DNA of 64,000 nucleotides from positions 1 through 64,000 of the forward strand of contig JANSWP010000022.1 in assembly GCA_024743405.1 (NCBI GenBank), in the 5' to 3' direction. The notes beneath the pieces are model-generated. The model did no database searches. It had not been told where the DNA came from and saw nothing but the letters and a program-made list of their open reading frames with translations. This document shows positions 26,354-33,607 of this stretch, piece by piece. Positions within the stretch are counted from its first letter, which is position 1. Each line of letters begins with the position of its first letter. A program made the translations under genes and the position numbers. The DNA comes from Bacteroidota bacterium. GTDB taxonomy: Bacteria; Bacteroidota; Bacteroidia; Chitinophagales; Saprospiraceae.

Positions 26354-26540
26354 AGTGAATTGTAAGTTTTGGTTGAAAAATGTAGGGTTCAACATTACTT
26401 GCCCAATTGACGAAATAGCCAATCTTTGGGAAGATTGCGTTAAGCTTTGTGTTTAAAATATTGAAATACTTTAGGAGGATTTCGCGACGTGATGTTTGAA
26501 AGTTTGTGGGTGTAAAATTAGACAAGATTTACCACTCTGG

Positions 26541-26606
26541 GCTGACGCAAAAGGCGTAAAGTCACAATTACGCCTTTTGACTGACGCTTCGGTACAAAAG
26601 CGTAAA
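26541..26606 (-). promoter_or_regulatory. Shared dyad upstream of curlin copy 2 (putative curli regulator site)
   Basis: The segment holds GCTGACG, five bases, GGCGTA, ten bases, TACGC, as before csgB. Here the dyad extends to a perfect 12-bp stem (CAAAAGGCGTAA with TTACGCCTTTTG) around an eight-base loop. A further CTGACGC and a GCGTAAA at 26600-26606 follow. It lies 188 bases before the curlin ATG and about 275 bases before the sigma factor ATG, so it could control both directions. A terminator is less likely because no gene ends here. Confidence 0.55.
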
Positions 26607-26637
26607 TCAAAGGATTATTATTATTGACCTTACAAAT

Positions 26638-26760
26638 ATGAAAACCACACATCATCCACTCGACAGCATTGTAACAACTGTTTCCGAATTAGAAATATTT
26701 GTAGTTTATCCAGTAGATAAAACCAATGATTCTAAAATTCTAGTGGCATCTGATTTCTGA
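26638..26760 (+). CDS. Possible 40-residue peptide upstream of the ECF sigma factor
   Basis: An ATG at 26638 opens a frame of 40 codons (MKTTHHPLDSIVTTVSELEI...) ending TGA at 26760, 121 bases before the sigma factor start. It has no signal peptide, membrane segment or recognisable motif. It may be a leader peptide or simply chance in AT-rich DNA. Confidence 0.2.
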   Translation: MKTTHHPLDSIVTTVSELEIFVVYPVDKTNDSKILVASDF

Positions 26761-26881
26761 TCCAATTAGTTGATAAAAAAGGACATTGATGAAGAGGCTT
26801 TTCTTTTTCAAAAATATTTTTCCCAGATGCAGCATCCCTCCCAAATTTCGCACCTTTAAAGATGAAACAACTTTTTTGCAA

Positions 26882-27421
26882 ATGACGCTCCAAGAACAAG
26901 AATTAATTCAAGCCTGTAAAAAAGGTGATCGAAAAGCTCAAAATGCATTTTATGACCGATATAAGGTCAAAATGTTTGGCGTATGCATGCGTTATGCTTC
27001 CAATCGCGAGGAGGCAGAAGACATGCTTCTAGAAGGTTTTTTTCGGGTTTTTAAAGACTTACATCAGTTTCGAAACCAATGCCCAGTGGAGGCATGGATA
27101 CGAAAAGTCATGATTAACTCAGCGTTGATGTATTTGCGAAAAAATCACTTAAAATCTTTCAACTTCATTAATATTGCTGAAGTGCCTTATCTGGAAGCAG
27201 ATGATGATTTTGGATTTCAACAGGATACAAAAATGGTTATTGAAGCCATTCAACAATTACCTATTGGTTTTAAAACCATCTTTAATTTATACGCCATTGA
27301 GGGGTTCTCGCACAAAGAAATTGCTGAAAAAATGAGCATTTCAGCAAGCACTTCTCGATCACAATATACTCGAGCTAAAATCGCTTTGCAAAAGTTGTTA
27401 TCAAAACAAAAAGTCATATGA
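26882..27421 (+). CDS. ECF RNA polymerase sigma factor
   Basis: The 179-residue protein has sigma region 2 (about 10-80: ELIQACKKGDRKAQNAFYDRY, MRYASNREEAEDMLLEGFFRVF) and region 4 (about 115-175: IEAIQQLPIGFKTIFNLYAIEGFSHKEIAEKM then STSRSQYTRAKIALQKLL). It is a group IV (ECF) factor. The ATG at 26882 puts region 2 at the usual distance from the start; an in-frame ATG 32 codons earlier is not needed. It is divergent from the curli operon and followed after 84 bases by a membrane protein with an anti-sigma-like N-terminus, its probable partner. Its regulon may include the curli genes; this rests on position only. Confidence 0.92.
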   Translation: MTLQEQELIQACKKGDRKAQNAFYDRYKVKMFGVCMRYASNREEAEDMLLEGFFRVFKDLHQFRNQCPVEAWIRKVMINSALMYLRKNHLKSFNFINIAEVPYLEADDDFGFQQDTKMVIEAIQQLPIGFKTIFNLYAIEGFSHKEIAEKMSISASTSRSQYTRAKIALQKLLSKQKVI

Positions 27422-27505
27422 CCACTGACGTTAGCGGTACGATGTCCGAATGTGTACACAAAAAATACGGACACCGCACGCCTGACTTCTATCAAATCAA
27501 TAATC

Positions 27506-28420
27506 ATGTCTAAATCTAATTTTGAAAATCAAATTAAACAATCGGTTGAACGATTCGACGATCTGCCATCAGGGCAAGTTTGGGATAATTTGGATCAAAA
27601 ATTAAATCAAAATCTAGTTATGAAAAATGCAAATAATCAGTGGTTGAAAATATTGAGTTTGGCAGCTGCAGGAGCTTTATTGATCATGGCAGGGTATTTC
27701 TTTTTACAGACGGAAACAGAAAACAATGAACCTGATAAAACAGAAAACCAAGTGTTATCAGAGACAAATAGTGCTGATGTAACCATCATGAAAAAATATT
27801 TCAAAGAAGAATTGGAAGAGGCAAAGTTTAATCAGAAAGGGCTTGCCATTTACATTTGTATGGAAAATTGTGTTTTCTGTGAACGCTTTCAAAATGAGAC
27901 ACTAAATCAACCACAAATTAAGACTCTTTTCGGTAATAATTTTGACCAAATTATAGTGGATCTGAAAAGCAAAGAATACTTGCCATTCTTAAAGCAATTT
28001 GATATTAAAGCAGCTCCTTCAATGTTCTTTTTTAAGAATGATGGGACATTTATTGACAAGGTAGTTGGCTTTCGGTCTTCGAAAGATTTTGAAGGATTTT
28101 TAAATGCGATTTTGGAAATGTCAGAAAATTTAGAACCAACTGAAGTAGTCAATATTTCACAAGAAACTTTTCCAACCGAAATCAACGTTTTCCCAAATCC
28201 CTCAAATGGATCTTTCACGGTTCAAATAAAATCTGATCCATTAACGACTCATATTCGATTGATTGACATGAACGGAAAAGAACTTTTATCAGAAGAGTTG
28301 AAAATTATGGATGGGCTTTATGAGCAAGAATTTGACCTTTCGAATCATCCAAAAGGGACTTATATTTTTCATTGTTATCAGAAAGGAAATTTGTTGACGG
28401 AACAGATTATTGTGCAGTAA
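27506..28420 (+). CDS. Membrane thioredoxin-like protein with anti-sigma-like N-terminus and T9SS-like tail
   Basis: The 304 residues show four parts. Residues 1-45 (ENQIKQSVERFDDLPSGQVW and DNLDQKLNQN) resemble the cytoplasmic start of Bacteroidota anti-sigma proteins. Residues about 46-67 are a membrane helix. Residues about 90-205 are a thioredoxin-like domain with the CxxC pair Cys122/Cys125 (CMENCVFCERF) and the cis-Pro motif AAPSMFFF. Residues about 226-304 look like a T9SS type A tail (VFPNPSNGSFTVQI to GTYIFHCYQKG). The ATG at 27506 is chosen because the anti-sigma-like motif follows at once. It is 84 bases after the ECF sigma gene and is probably its redox-responsive regulator. The combination with a secretion tail is odd. 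Confidence 0.85.
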   Translation: MSKSNFENQIKQSVERFDDLPSGQVWDNLDQKLNQNLVMKNANNQWLKILSLAAAGALLIMAGYFFLQTETENNEPDKTENQVLSETNSADVTIMKKYFKEELEEAKFNQKGLAIYICMENCVFCERFQNETLNQPQIKTLFGNNFDQIIVDLKSKEYLPFLKQFDIKAAPSMFFFKNDGTFIDKVVGFRSSKDFEGFLNAILEMSENLEPTEVVNISQETFPTEINVFPNPSNGSFTVQIKSDPLTTHIRLIDMNGKELLSEELKIMDGLYEQEFDLSNHPKGTYIFHCYQKGNLLTEQIIVQ

Positions 28421-28431
28421 TTATCTTTAAT

Positions 28432-28468
28432 AAAAGTATCGGATACATTAATAGTATCCGATACTTTT
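28432..28468. terminator. Bidirectional terminator
   Basis: A perfect 15-bp stem (AAAAGTATCGGATAC and its complement) with a seven-base loop separates the convergent redox-regulator gene and the S9 peptidase gene. The stem sequence recurs in a shorter form at 50390-50424. Confidence 0.85.
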
Positions 28469-28510
28469 GACAGGTTTATTTGCCTTCAATAGTTTGTTTT
28501 TGGGTAAAGA

Positions 28511-30535
28511 TTAAGGCTTCGCACTATTCTTCAAAGTCTTATCCAACCATCCAAAAAATTCCCGTTGCCAAAGAATTCCGTTTTGAGGTTTCAATACCCA
28601 GTGACCTTCATTTGGAAAATACAAAAATCGACTTTCTAGTCCTTTTAATTTTGCCGTTTGAAATGCCTGCATCCCTTCACTTATTGGCACTCTAAAGTCT
28701 TTTTCGCCATGGATAACCATGATAGGCGTGTCCCAATTTCGAGCATATTTATGAGGCGAATCGGTGAGATAAGTAGAAGGCACTTTATCATCAAAATAGG
28801 CTCCACCCATATCGTGATTAGCGAAAAATAGTTCTTCGGTTGTCCCATACCAACTTTCTAAATTGAATACCCCACAATGCGAAATGAATGATTTGAAACG
28901 CTTATTATGATTGCCTGCCAACCAATATACGGAGTAACCACCATAACTTGCCCCTACCGCACCTAGACGTGTTTCATCAATAAAAGGCTCAGTTTTCGCA
29001 TCGTCGATGGCAGAAAGTAAATCTTGCATAGATTGACCACCCCAATCACCTGAAATTTGATCATTCCATTCACGTCCAAAGGAAGGCAGCCCCCGACGAT
29101 TAGGAGCGACAATGACATAATCATTTGCAGCCATCATTTGAAAATTCCAACGATAAGACCAAAATTGAGATACCGGACTTTGCGGTCCTCCTTGGCAATA
29201 TAATAAGGCTGGATATTTTTTATTTGGGTCAAAATTCGGCGGATAGATCATCCAAACCAACATGTCTTTTCCATCAGTCGTTTTTGTCCAACGCTTCTCG
29301 ACTTTCCCCATTTTGACATTGGAAAGTAAGTCTTTATTGACGAAAGTAAGCTGATTGACTGCTTTGTCTTTCAGATCAATTCTGAATAATTCATGCGGTT
29401 CACTCATTGAACATCGACTCGAAACGATACTATTATTAGCAACTACATAACCATTATAATTGTAATCACCTTTTGTTATCTGAGTAGGTTTCCCACCATT
29501 CAGCCCAACCTGAAACACTTGATAAGTAGCTTGTTCTCCACTCGTAAAGTAAAAACCTTTGGAGTCAGCTGCCCAGTGCAAATGCCCTGCATTTCTTTCC
29601 CAACCTTCTGTAACTTCCATTTTAGAATTGGTCGCAAAGGTGTAAACAAAAATACGATTTCTGTCTGCTTCAAAACCAGGCGTTTCCATGCTTGACCAGG
29701 CGATATATTGTCCATCAGGAGAGAAAATCGGCTCCATATCATACCCTTTCATTCCCTCAGAAATATTGGTAGTTTCGCCCGTCGCAAGTTCATATAAATA
29801 AATATCAGAATCTGTACTCACGGCATAATCCTTACCCCTCATCTTTTTACAGGTATACGCAACAAAACGTCCATCAGCACTCCAATTGATTTGTTCCATC
29901 CATCCAAAAGGTTTAAGTGGACTATCGAACCCTTCATTCATAATATTTTTGGGTGAACCAACAATTTTTCCATCAGTATATTTGGCGATGAAAATATTGG
30001 AATACGAGCCGTCTTCCCATCCATCCCAATGCCGATACATCAAATCGTCAATGATTCGAGCCTCTGCCTTCGGCAAATCTGAATGTAATTGTTGAGTCGA
30101 TTTATCATATTTGACATCTCGAATAAACAATACATTTTGACCATCTGGTGCGTATTTAAAACTTCCCATCTCTTCCTCTGAAACCTGTTGAGCATCCGAG
30201 CCATTAGGATTCATTTCCCACATTTTCCCAGCTTTCATAAAACCGATTTTTTTCCCGTCAGGGCGATATTGAGCTTCAGATTCGCTGCCAGGTGTATTTG
30301 TAATTTGAGTCGGTTCACCCCCCTTCACAGGAATGGTAAAGAGGTCTCGACTCCCTTTATTTTCTGGAACATCATAATTAGTCATGCCAAATAAAATGGT
30401 CTTTCCATTAGGCGAAATATCATAAAGCGAAATACGACCCAATGACCATAATAATTCTGGGTTCATTCGATCGCTTTGCGCCCAAATATGGGAAACAAAT
30501 AATAAGATAGTTAGGATAAGGATTTGTCTTTTCAT
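28511..30535 (-). CDS. S9 family prolyl oligopeptidase-like peptidase
   Basis: This 674-residue secreted serine peptidase has a signal peptide ending SHIWAQ. An N-terminal seven-bladed propeller with TolB-like repeats (YDISPNGKTILFGMTNYD, WSADGRFVAYTCKKM, FSPDGQYIAWSS) is followed by an alpha/beta hydrolase domain from about residue 400. The nucleophile lies in GASYGGYS, the aspartate in HGEKDFRVP and the histidine in NEGHWVLKPQ. Such enzymes release dipeptides or cut short peptides in the periplasm. It is monocistronic between terminators. The substrate is unknown. Confidence 0.93.
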   Translation of the reverse strand: MKRQILILTILLFVSHIWAQSDRMNPELLWSLGRISLYDISPNGKTILFGMTNYDVPENKGSRDLFTIPVKGGEPTQITNTPGSESEAQYRPDGKKIGFMKAGKMWEMNPNGSDAQQVSEEEMGSFKYAPDGQNVLFIRDVKYDKSTQQLHSDLPKAEARIIDDLMYRHWDGWEDGSYSNIFIAKYTDGKIVGSPKNIMNEGFDSPLKPFGWMEQINWSADGRFVAYTCKKMRGKDYAVSTDSDIYLYELATGETTNISEGMKGYDMEPIFSPDGQYIAWSSMETPGFEADRNRIFVYTFATNSKMEVTEGWERNAGHLHWAADSKGFYFTSGEQATYQVFQVGLNGGKPTQITKGDYNYNGYVVANNSIVSSRCSMSEPHELFRIDLKDKAVNQLTFVNKDLLSNVKMGKVEKRWTKTTDGKDMLVWMIYPPNFDPNKKYPALLYCQGGPQSPVSQFWSYRWNFQMMAANDYVIVAPNRRGLPSFGREWNDQISGDWGGQSMQDLLSAIDDAKTEPFIDETRLGAVGASYGGYSVYWLAGNHNKRFKSFISHCGVFNLESWYGTTEELFFANHDMGGAYFDDKVPSTYLTDSPHKYARNWDTPIMVIHGEKDFRVPISEGMQAFQTAKLKGLESRFLYFPNEGHWVLKPQNGILWQREFFGWLDKTLKNSAKP

Positions 30536-30615
30536 AATTGTTGTTTTTTACACCAAAAGTTGAATTATAGAATTTTCAAAGAGAGAGAGAATCGGTTCGA
30601 TATGAAAATTACAAA

Positions 30616-30667
30616 GTTAGGGTGGAGGAAATAAATAAACTACCCAGATTTCAGGAAGATAAAATTT
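30616..30667 (+). repeat. Left-end fragment of palindromic repeat family B
   Basis: The block GTTAGGGTGGAGGAAATAAA with its continuation TAAACTACCCAGATTT matches the left terminal repeat of the element at 58515-58682 and the fragment at 18108-18186. Only about 50 bases remain. Confidence 0.6.
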
Positions 30668-30682
30668 AAACATGCGCTAACT

Positions 30683-32155
30683 CTATCGACAAGCATTTAA
30701 TATCAATCTTTGATAAAATCGTATCGCATTTTTATAATTCTCCACTCGAACGCGCTCATTTAATCCATGAAACCGCTTCGTATCTACCTTATCGCAATGA
30801 AGTGGAATAAAGCGGTAAACATTGTCAGAAACATTGGTAAAATGTCTTCCATCTGTTCCCCCCACTACTAAGGAAGGAGCAACCACCGCCTCCGGGAATA
30901 TCTCCCGAATGGTCGTATGCAAAATTTGAAAACCAAAAGCTTCCGTACTCGAAACAGGTGACGGCTCGGTAACATTTCCTTCTCCTGACACTGAAACAAT
31001 CACCTGATTATCATCAATTACTTCTCGTACATATTGCTGAACAGACTCGACCGTTTCGCCAGGAAGAATCCGAAAATTTATTTTAGCCGAAGCTTTGGTA
31101 GGTAGGACATTATCTTTAAAACCGCCCCTCAACATAGTCGGTGCTATAGTCGTTCGAACCAAAGCATTGGAAGTATTTTCATTAGACAAATTGCTCAAAA
31201 TCAAACCCTCTGTTGCCCATAAATTGGAGAACAACATTTTGTGAAAGAAACTCATTTCTGGACCAATAAAATTGAACATCTGACCAACTGCGCCATCTAT
31301 TTTTGCTGGAAATGGATTTTGATTTAATTTATAAATTGACTCACTTAAAAGTCCAACTGCAGTTGTTTTGGGTGGAATCGAGGAGTGACCACCTTCTTTT
31401 AAGTTAGCAGTTATTGAAAGCGTCACATATCCTTTCTCTGAAAGTCCAATCATAGCCAAAGGTGCATCCAAACCACCCATGGCATTGTTCAAAACCATAC
31501 CGCCTTCGTCCAAAACAAACTCAAATCGAATCCCTCTCTTTTCGAATAATTTGGCGATGGATTTTGCACCATTTCGCCCTCCTACCTCTTCATCATGTCC
31601 AAATGCCAAGTAGATAGTTCTTTCTGGAATATAGTCTGTTTTCAAAAGTAAATTCACCGCCTCTATAATCGAAAACACACTGAATTTATCATCCATCGTA
31701 CCACGTCCCCAGATAAATCCATCCTTAATCTTTCCACTAAAAGGTGCTTCTTCCCAATCTTTTAAACTGCCTTCTTCCACAGGCACCACATCCATGTGCG
31801 CCATTAAAAGAATAGGTTCTAATTTGGGATTTTTACCCTGCCATTTATAAATCCGACTAAACTGATTGACTATTTCTTTGTCTAAAAGGGAATCAAGTAA
31901 AGGATAGGTCTTTTCAATGAAAGTATCCAAGTTTCGGAATGCCTGAGTATCTACTTTTGATTGATTAGAGATAGTTGGATAAGACAAAGCCTTGGTAAAT
32001 CTTTGAACCGCATTGTCGTCAATCTCAATATTTTCGATAGGTTCAATTCGAATTTGGAGAGAAGAAAAAGTAAAGGCATTATAAACCAAAATACAGCCTG
32101 CAATAAAAGCAAATAACAAGACAAGCTTGAAAAGTAGTTTTTTAAACTTTCTCAT
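30683..32155 (-). CDS. M20 family metallopeptidase (PM20D1-like)
   Basis: The 490-residue protein begins with a membrane helix (LLFKLVLLFAFIAGCILVYN) and continues with an M20 di-zinc peptidase domain. Metal-binding motifs are LMAHMDVVPVE, GRGTMDDKFS, GHDEEVGG, and the late GGTDGRHF. The dimerisation lid spans about 240-375. The organisation and length resemble the CPS1/PM20D1 branch of carboxypeptidases, which cleave N-acyl amino acids or dipeptides. It is predicted to be periplasmic and anchored at the N-terminus. It lies upstream of the S9 peptidase and downstream of rfbA on the same strand but with clear gaps. Confidence 0.9.
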   Translation of the reverse strand: MRKFKKLLFKLVLLFAFIAGCILVYNAFTFSSLQIRIEPIENIEIDDNAVQRFTKALSYPTISNQSKVDTQAFRNLDTFIEKTYPLLDSLLDKEIVNQFSRIYKWQGKNPKLEPILLMAHMDVVPVEEGSLKDWEEAPFSGKIKDGFIWGRGTMDDKFSVFSIIEAVNLLLKTDYIPERTIYLAFGHDEEVGGRNGAKSIAKLFEKRGIRFEFVLDEGGMVLNNAMGGLDAPLAMIGLSEKGYVTLSITANLKEGGHSSIPPKTTAVGLLSESIYKLNQNPFPAKIDGAVGQMFNFIGPEMSFFHKMLFSNLWATEGLILSNLSNENTSNALVRTTIAPTMLRGGFKDNVLPTKASAKINFRILPGETVESVQQYVREVIDDNQVIVSVSGEGNVTEPSPVSSTEAFGFQILHTTIREIFPEAVVAPSLVVGGTDGRHFTNVSDNVYRFIPLHCDKVDTKRFHGLNERVRVENYKNAIRFYQRLILNACR

Positions 32156-32218
32156 GTATAAAGGGGGCGTTCGGTAATTTTTGTTGTTTCATAGCTTCCA
32201 TTTTTAAAAGCCCTGAAG

Positions 32219-33085
32219 CTATTTATTTTTAAGCAAATTAAGCAAATATTCTCCATATCCACTCTTTAGAAATTTATGTCCTAATCTTTCCATCTGAGTA
32301 TCATCGATGAACCCCATCTCCCAAGCGACCTCTTCAATGCATCCGATCTTTAACCCTTGGCGTTCTTCGATAACTTGAATGAACTGCCCAGCTTGCAAAA
32401 GAGACGCATGAGTCCCTGTATCTAACCAAGCTACTCCTCTACTCAACACCCCCACTTTGAGGTTTCCATTCTTCAAATAATGTTTATTAACATCCGTGAT
32501 TTCGTATTCTCCTCTAGGACTAGGCTTAAGATTTTTTGCAATCTCCACTACATCATTATTATAAAAATACAACCCCGGAACCGCATAGTTCGATTTCGGT
32601 TTTTGTGGTTTTTCTTCAATCGAAAGCGCATTAAAATCTTTATCAAAATCTACTACCCCATATCTTTCTGGATCTGCCACCTGATAAGCAAAAACGACTC
32701 CTCCATCAGGGTCATTATTTTCTTGAAGGAGTTCTTTCAATCCATTTCCATAAAAAATATTATCTCCCAAAATCAAGGAAGCAGCATCTTTTCCAATAAA
32801 TTCTTCGCCTAACACAAAAGCTTGCGCTAAGCCATTTGGCTCATATTGAGGTATGTACGAAAAATTCATCCCTAAATCTGACCCATCCTTCAGTAGTTTC
32901 TGAAAATTGGGTAAATCATGTGGCGTAGAAATGATTAGTACATCTCTAATACCTGCCTGCATCAAGATAGACAAAGGATAATAAATCATTGGCTTATCAT
33001 ACACAGGCATCATCTGCTTGCTCATTGCCAAAGTCAATGGGTACAATCGAGTTCCAAGCCCTCCGGCAAGAATAATTCCTTTCAT
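32219..33085 (-). CDS. rfbA: Glucose-1-phosphate thymidylyltransferase (RfbA)
   Basis: RfbA joins dTTP and glucose-1-phosphate to give dTDP-glucose, the first step to dTDP-rhamnose and other deoxysugars for envelope glycans. The 288 residues show the nucleotide-binding signature [23 protein letters not shown], the metal site [27 protein letters not shown] and the late [13 protein letters not shown]. Length is typical. The usual partners rfbB, rfbC and rfbD are not in the window, so the remaining pathway must be encoded elsewhere. Confidence 0.95.
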   Translation of the reverse strand: MKGIILAGGLGTRLYPLTLAMSKQMMPVYDKPMIYYPLSILMQAGIRDVLIISTPHDLPNFQKLLKDGSDLGMNFSYIPQYEPNGLAQAFVLGEEFIGKDAASLILGDNIFYGNGLKELLQENNDPDGGVVFAYQVADPERYGVVDFDKDFNALSIEEKPQKPKSNYAVPGLYFYNNDVVEIAKNLKPSPRGEYEITDVNKHYLKNGNLKVGVLSRGVAWLDTGTHASLLQAGQFIQVIEERQGLKIGCIEEVAWEMGFIDDTQMERLGHKFLKSGYGEYLLNLLKNK

Positions 33086-33158
33086 TCTGGTAATTGGTAA
33101 TTAAGTGATTGAATACAATGTAAAAATAGAAATAATGATTGAGTCTTTATTGATCGTC

Positions 33159-33521
33159 TCAAATTCGATCAAACTCCTGTCGTAAATCTGATAAAACTCC
33201 TTCCAAATTTTTCTCCAGTATACTCATCAAATCCGAAATCTCATAGGTATCATCCTCATATTTGGATTTCTTTTCCAATGCTTTATTGGTATTAGTCATT
33301 TCATCATTACCCACAAAAGCCAAAGTTGATTTCATTTTGTGACTAACCATACTCAACTCTTCCCAATTTTGATCATCAGTGAGTATCCTCATTTTAGAAA
33401 ATTCTTCAGGAAGCTCTATTAAAAGCATCTCCAACATAGTTTTTTTCATGTCTGCATCCCCATCAGACATCAATTCCAAATAATCTAATTTTACGTTTTG
33501 ATAAATAGTACTTTCTGTCAT
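33159..33521 (-). CDS. Histidine phosphotransfer (Hpt) protein
   Basis: The 120 residues form a small helical bundle of the Hpt type, with the phosphorylated histidine in LSMVSHKMKSTLAFVGND near residue 67. The first helix begins DYLELMSDGDADMKK and the third ALEKKSKYEDDT. It lacks any other domain. The gene lies 86 bases downstream of the hybrid kinase, on the same strand, and is the obvious phosphorelay partner for its C-terminal receiver. Confidence 0.88.
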   Translation of the reverse strand: MTESTIYQNVKLDYLELMSDGDADMKKTMLEMLLIELPEEFSKMRILTDDQNWEELSMVSHKMKSTLAFVGNDEMTNTNKALEKKSKYEDDTYEISDLMSILEKNLEGVLSDLRQEFDRI

Positions 33522-33607
33522 TTGTACAATAAATATAGGTGAATTTTGCCTGAAATACCTATGAAAGGTTAAATTCCAAATGTGTAGTTCAAAAACATTT
33601 TGCCTCT

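Larger units (their letters stand above)
26354..26881. other. Divergent intergenic region between curlin copy 2 and the ECF sigma factor
   Basis: This 528-base stretch holds the shared curli dyad at 26541-26606, a possible 40-codon reading frame at 26638-26760, and the promoters of the two divergent operons. The 45 bases before the curlin ATG resemble those before the csgF ATG, including in-frame ATG codons at the same relative place. I could not place a -7 element with confidence. Confidence 0.5.

Noticed and set aside
32219-33085. A surface polysaccharide locus around rfbA
   Set aside because: No glycosyltransferase, rfbB, rfbC, rfbD or export gene is nearby; rfbA stands alone here.
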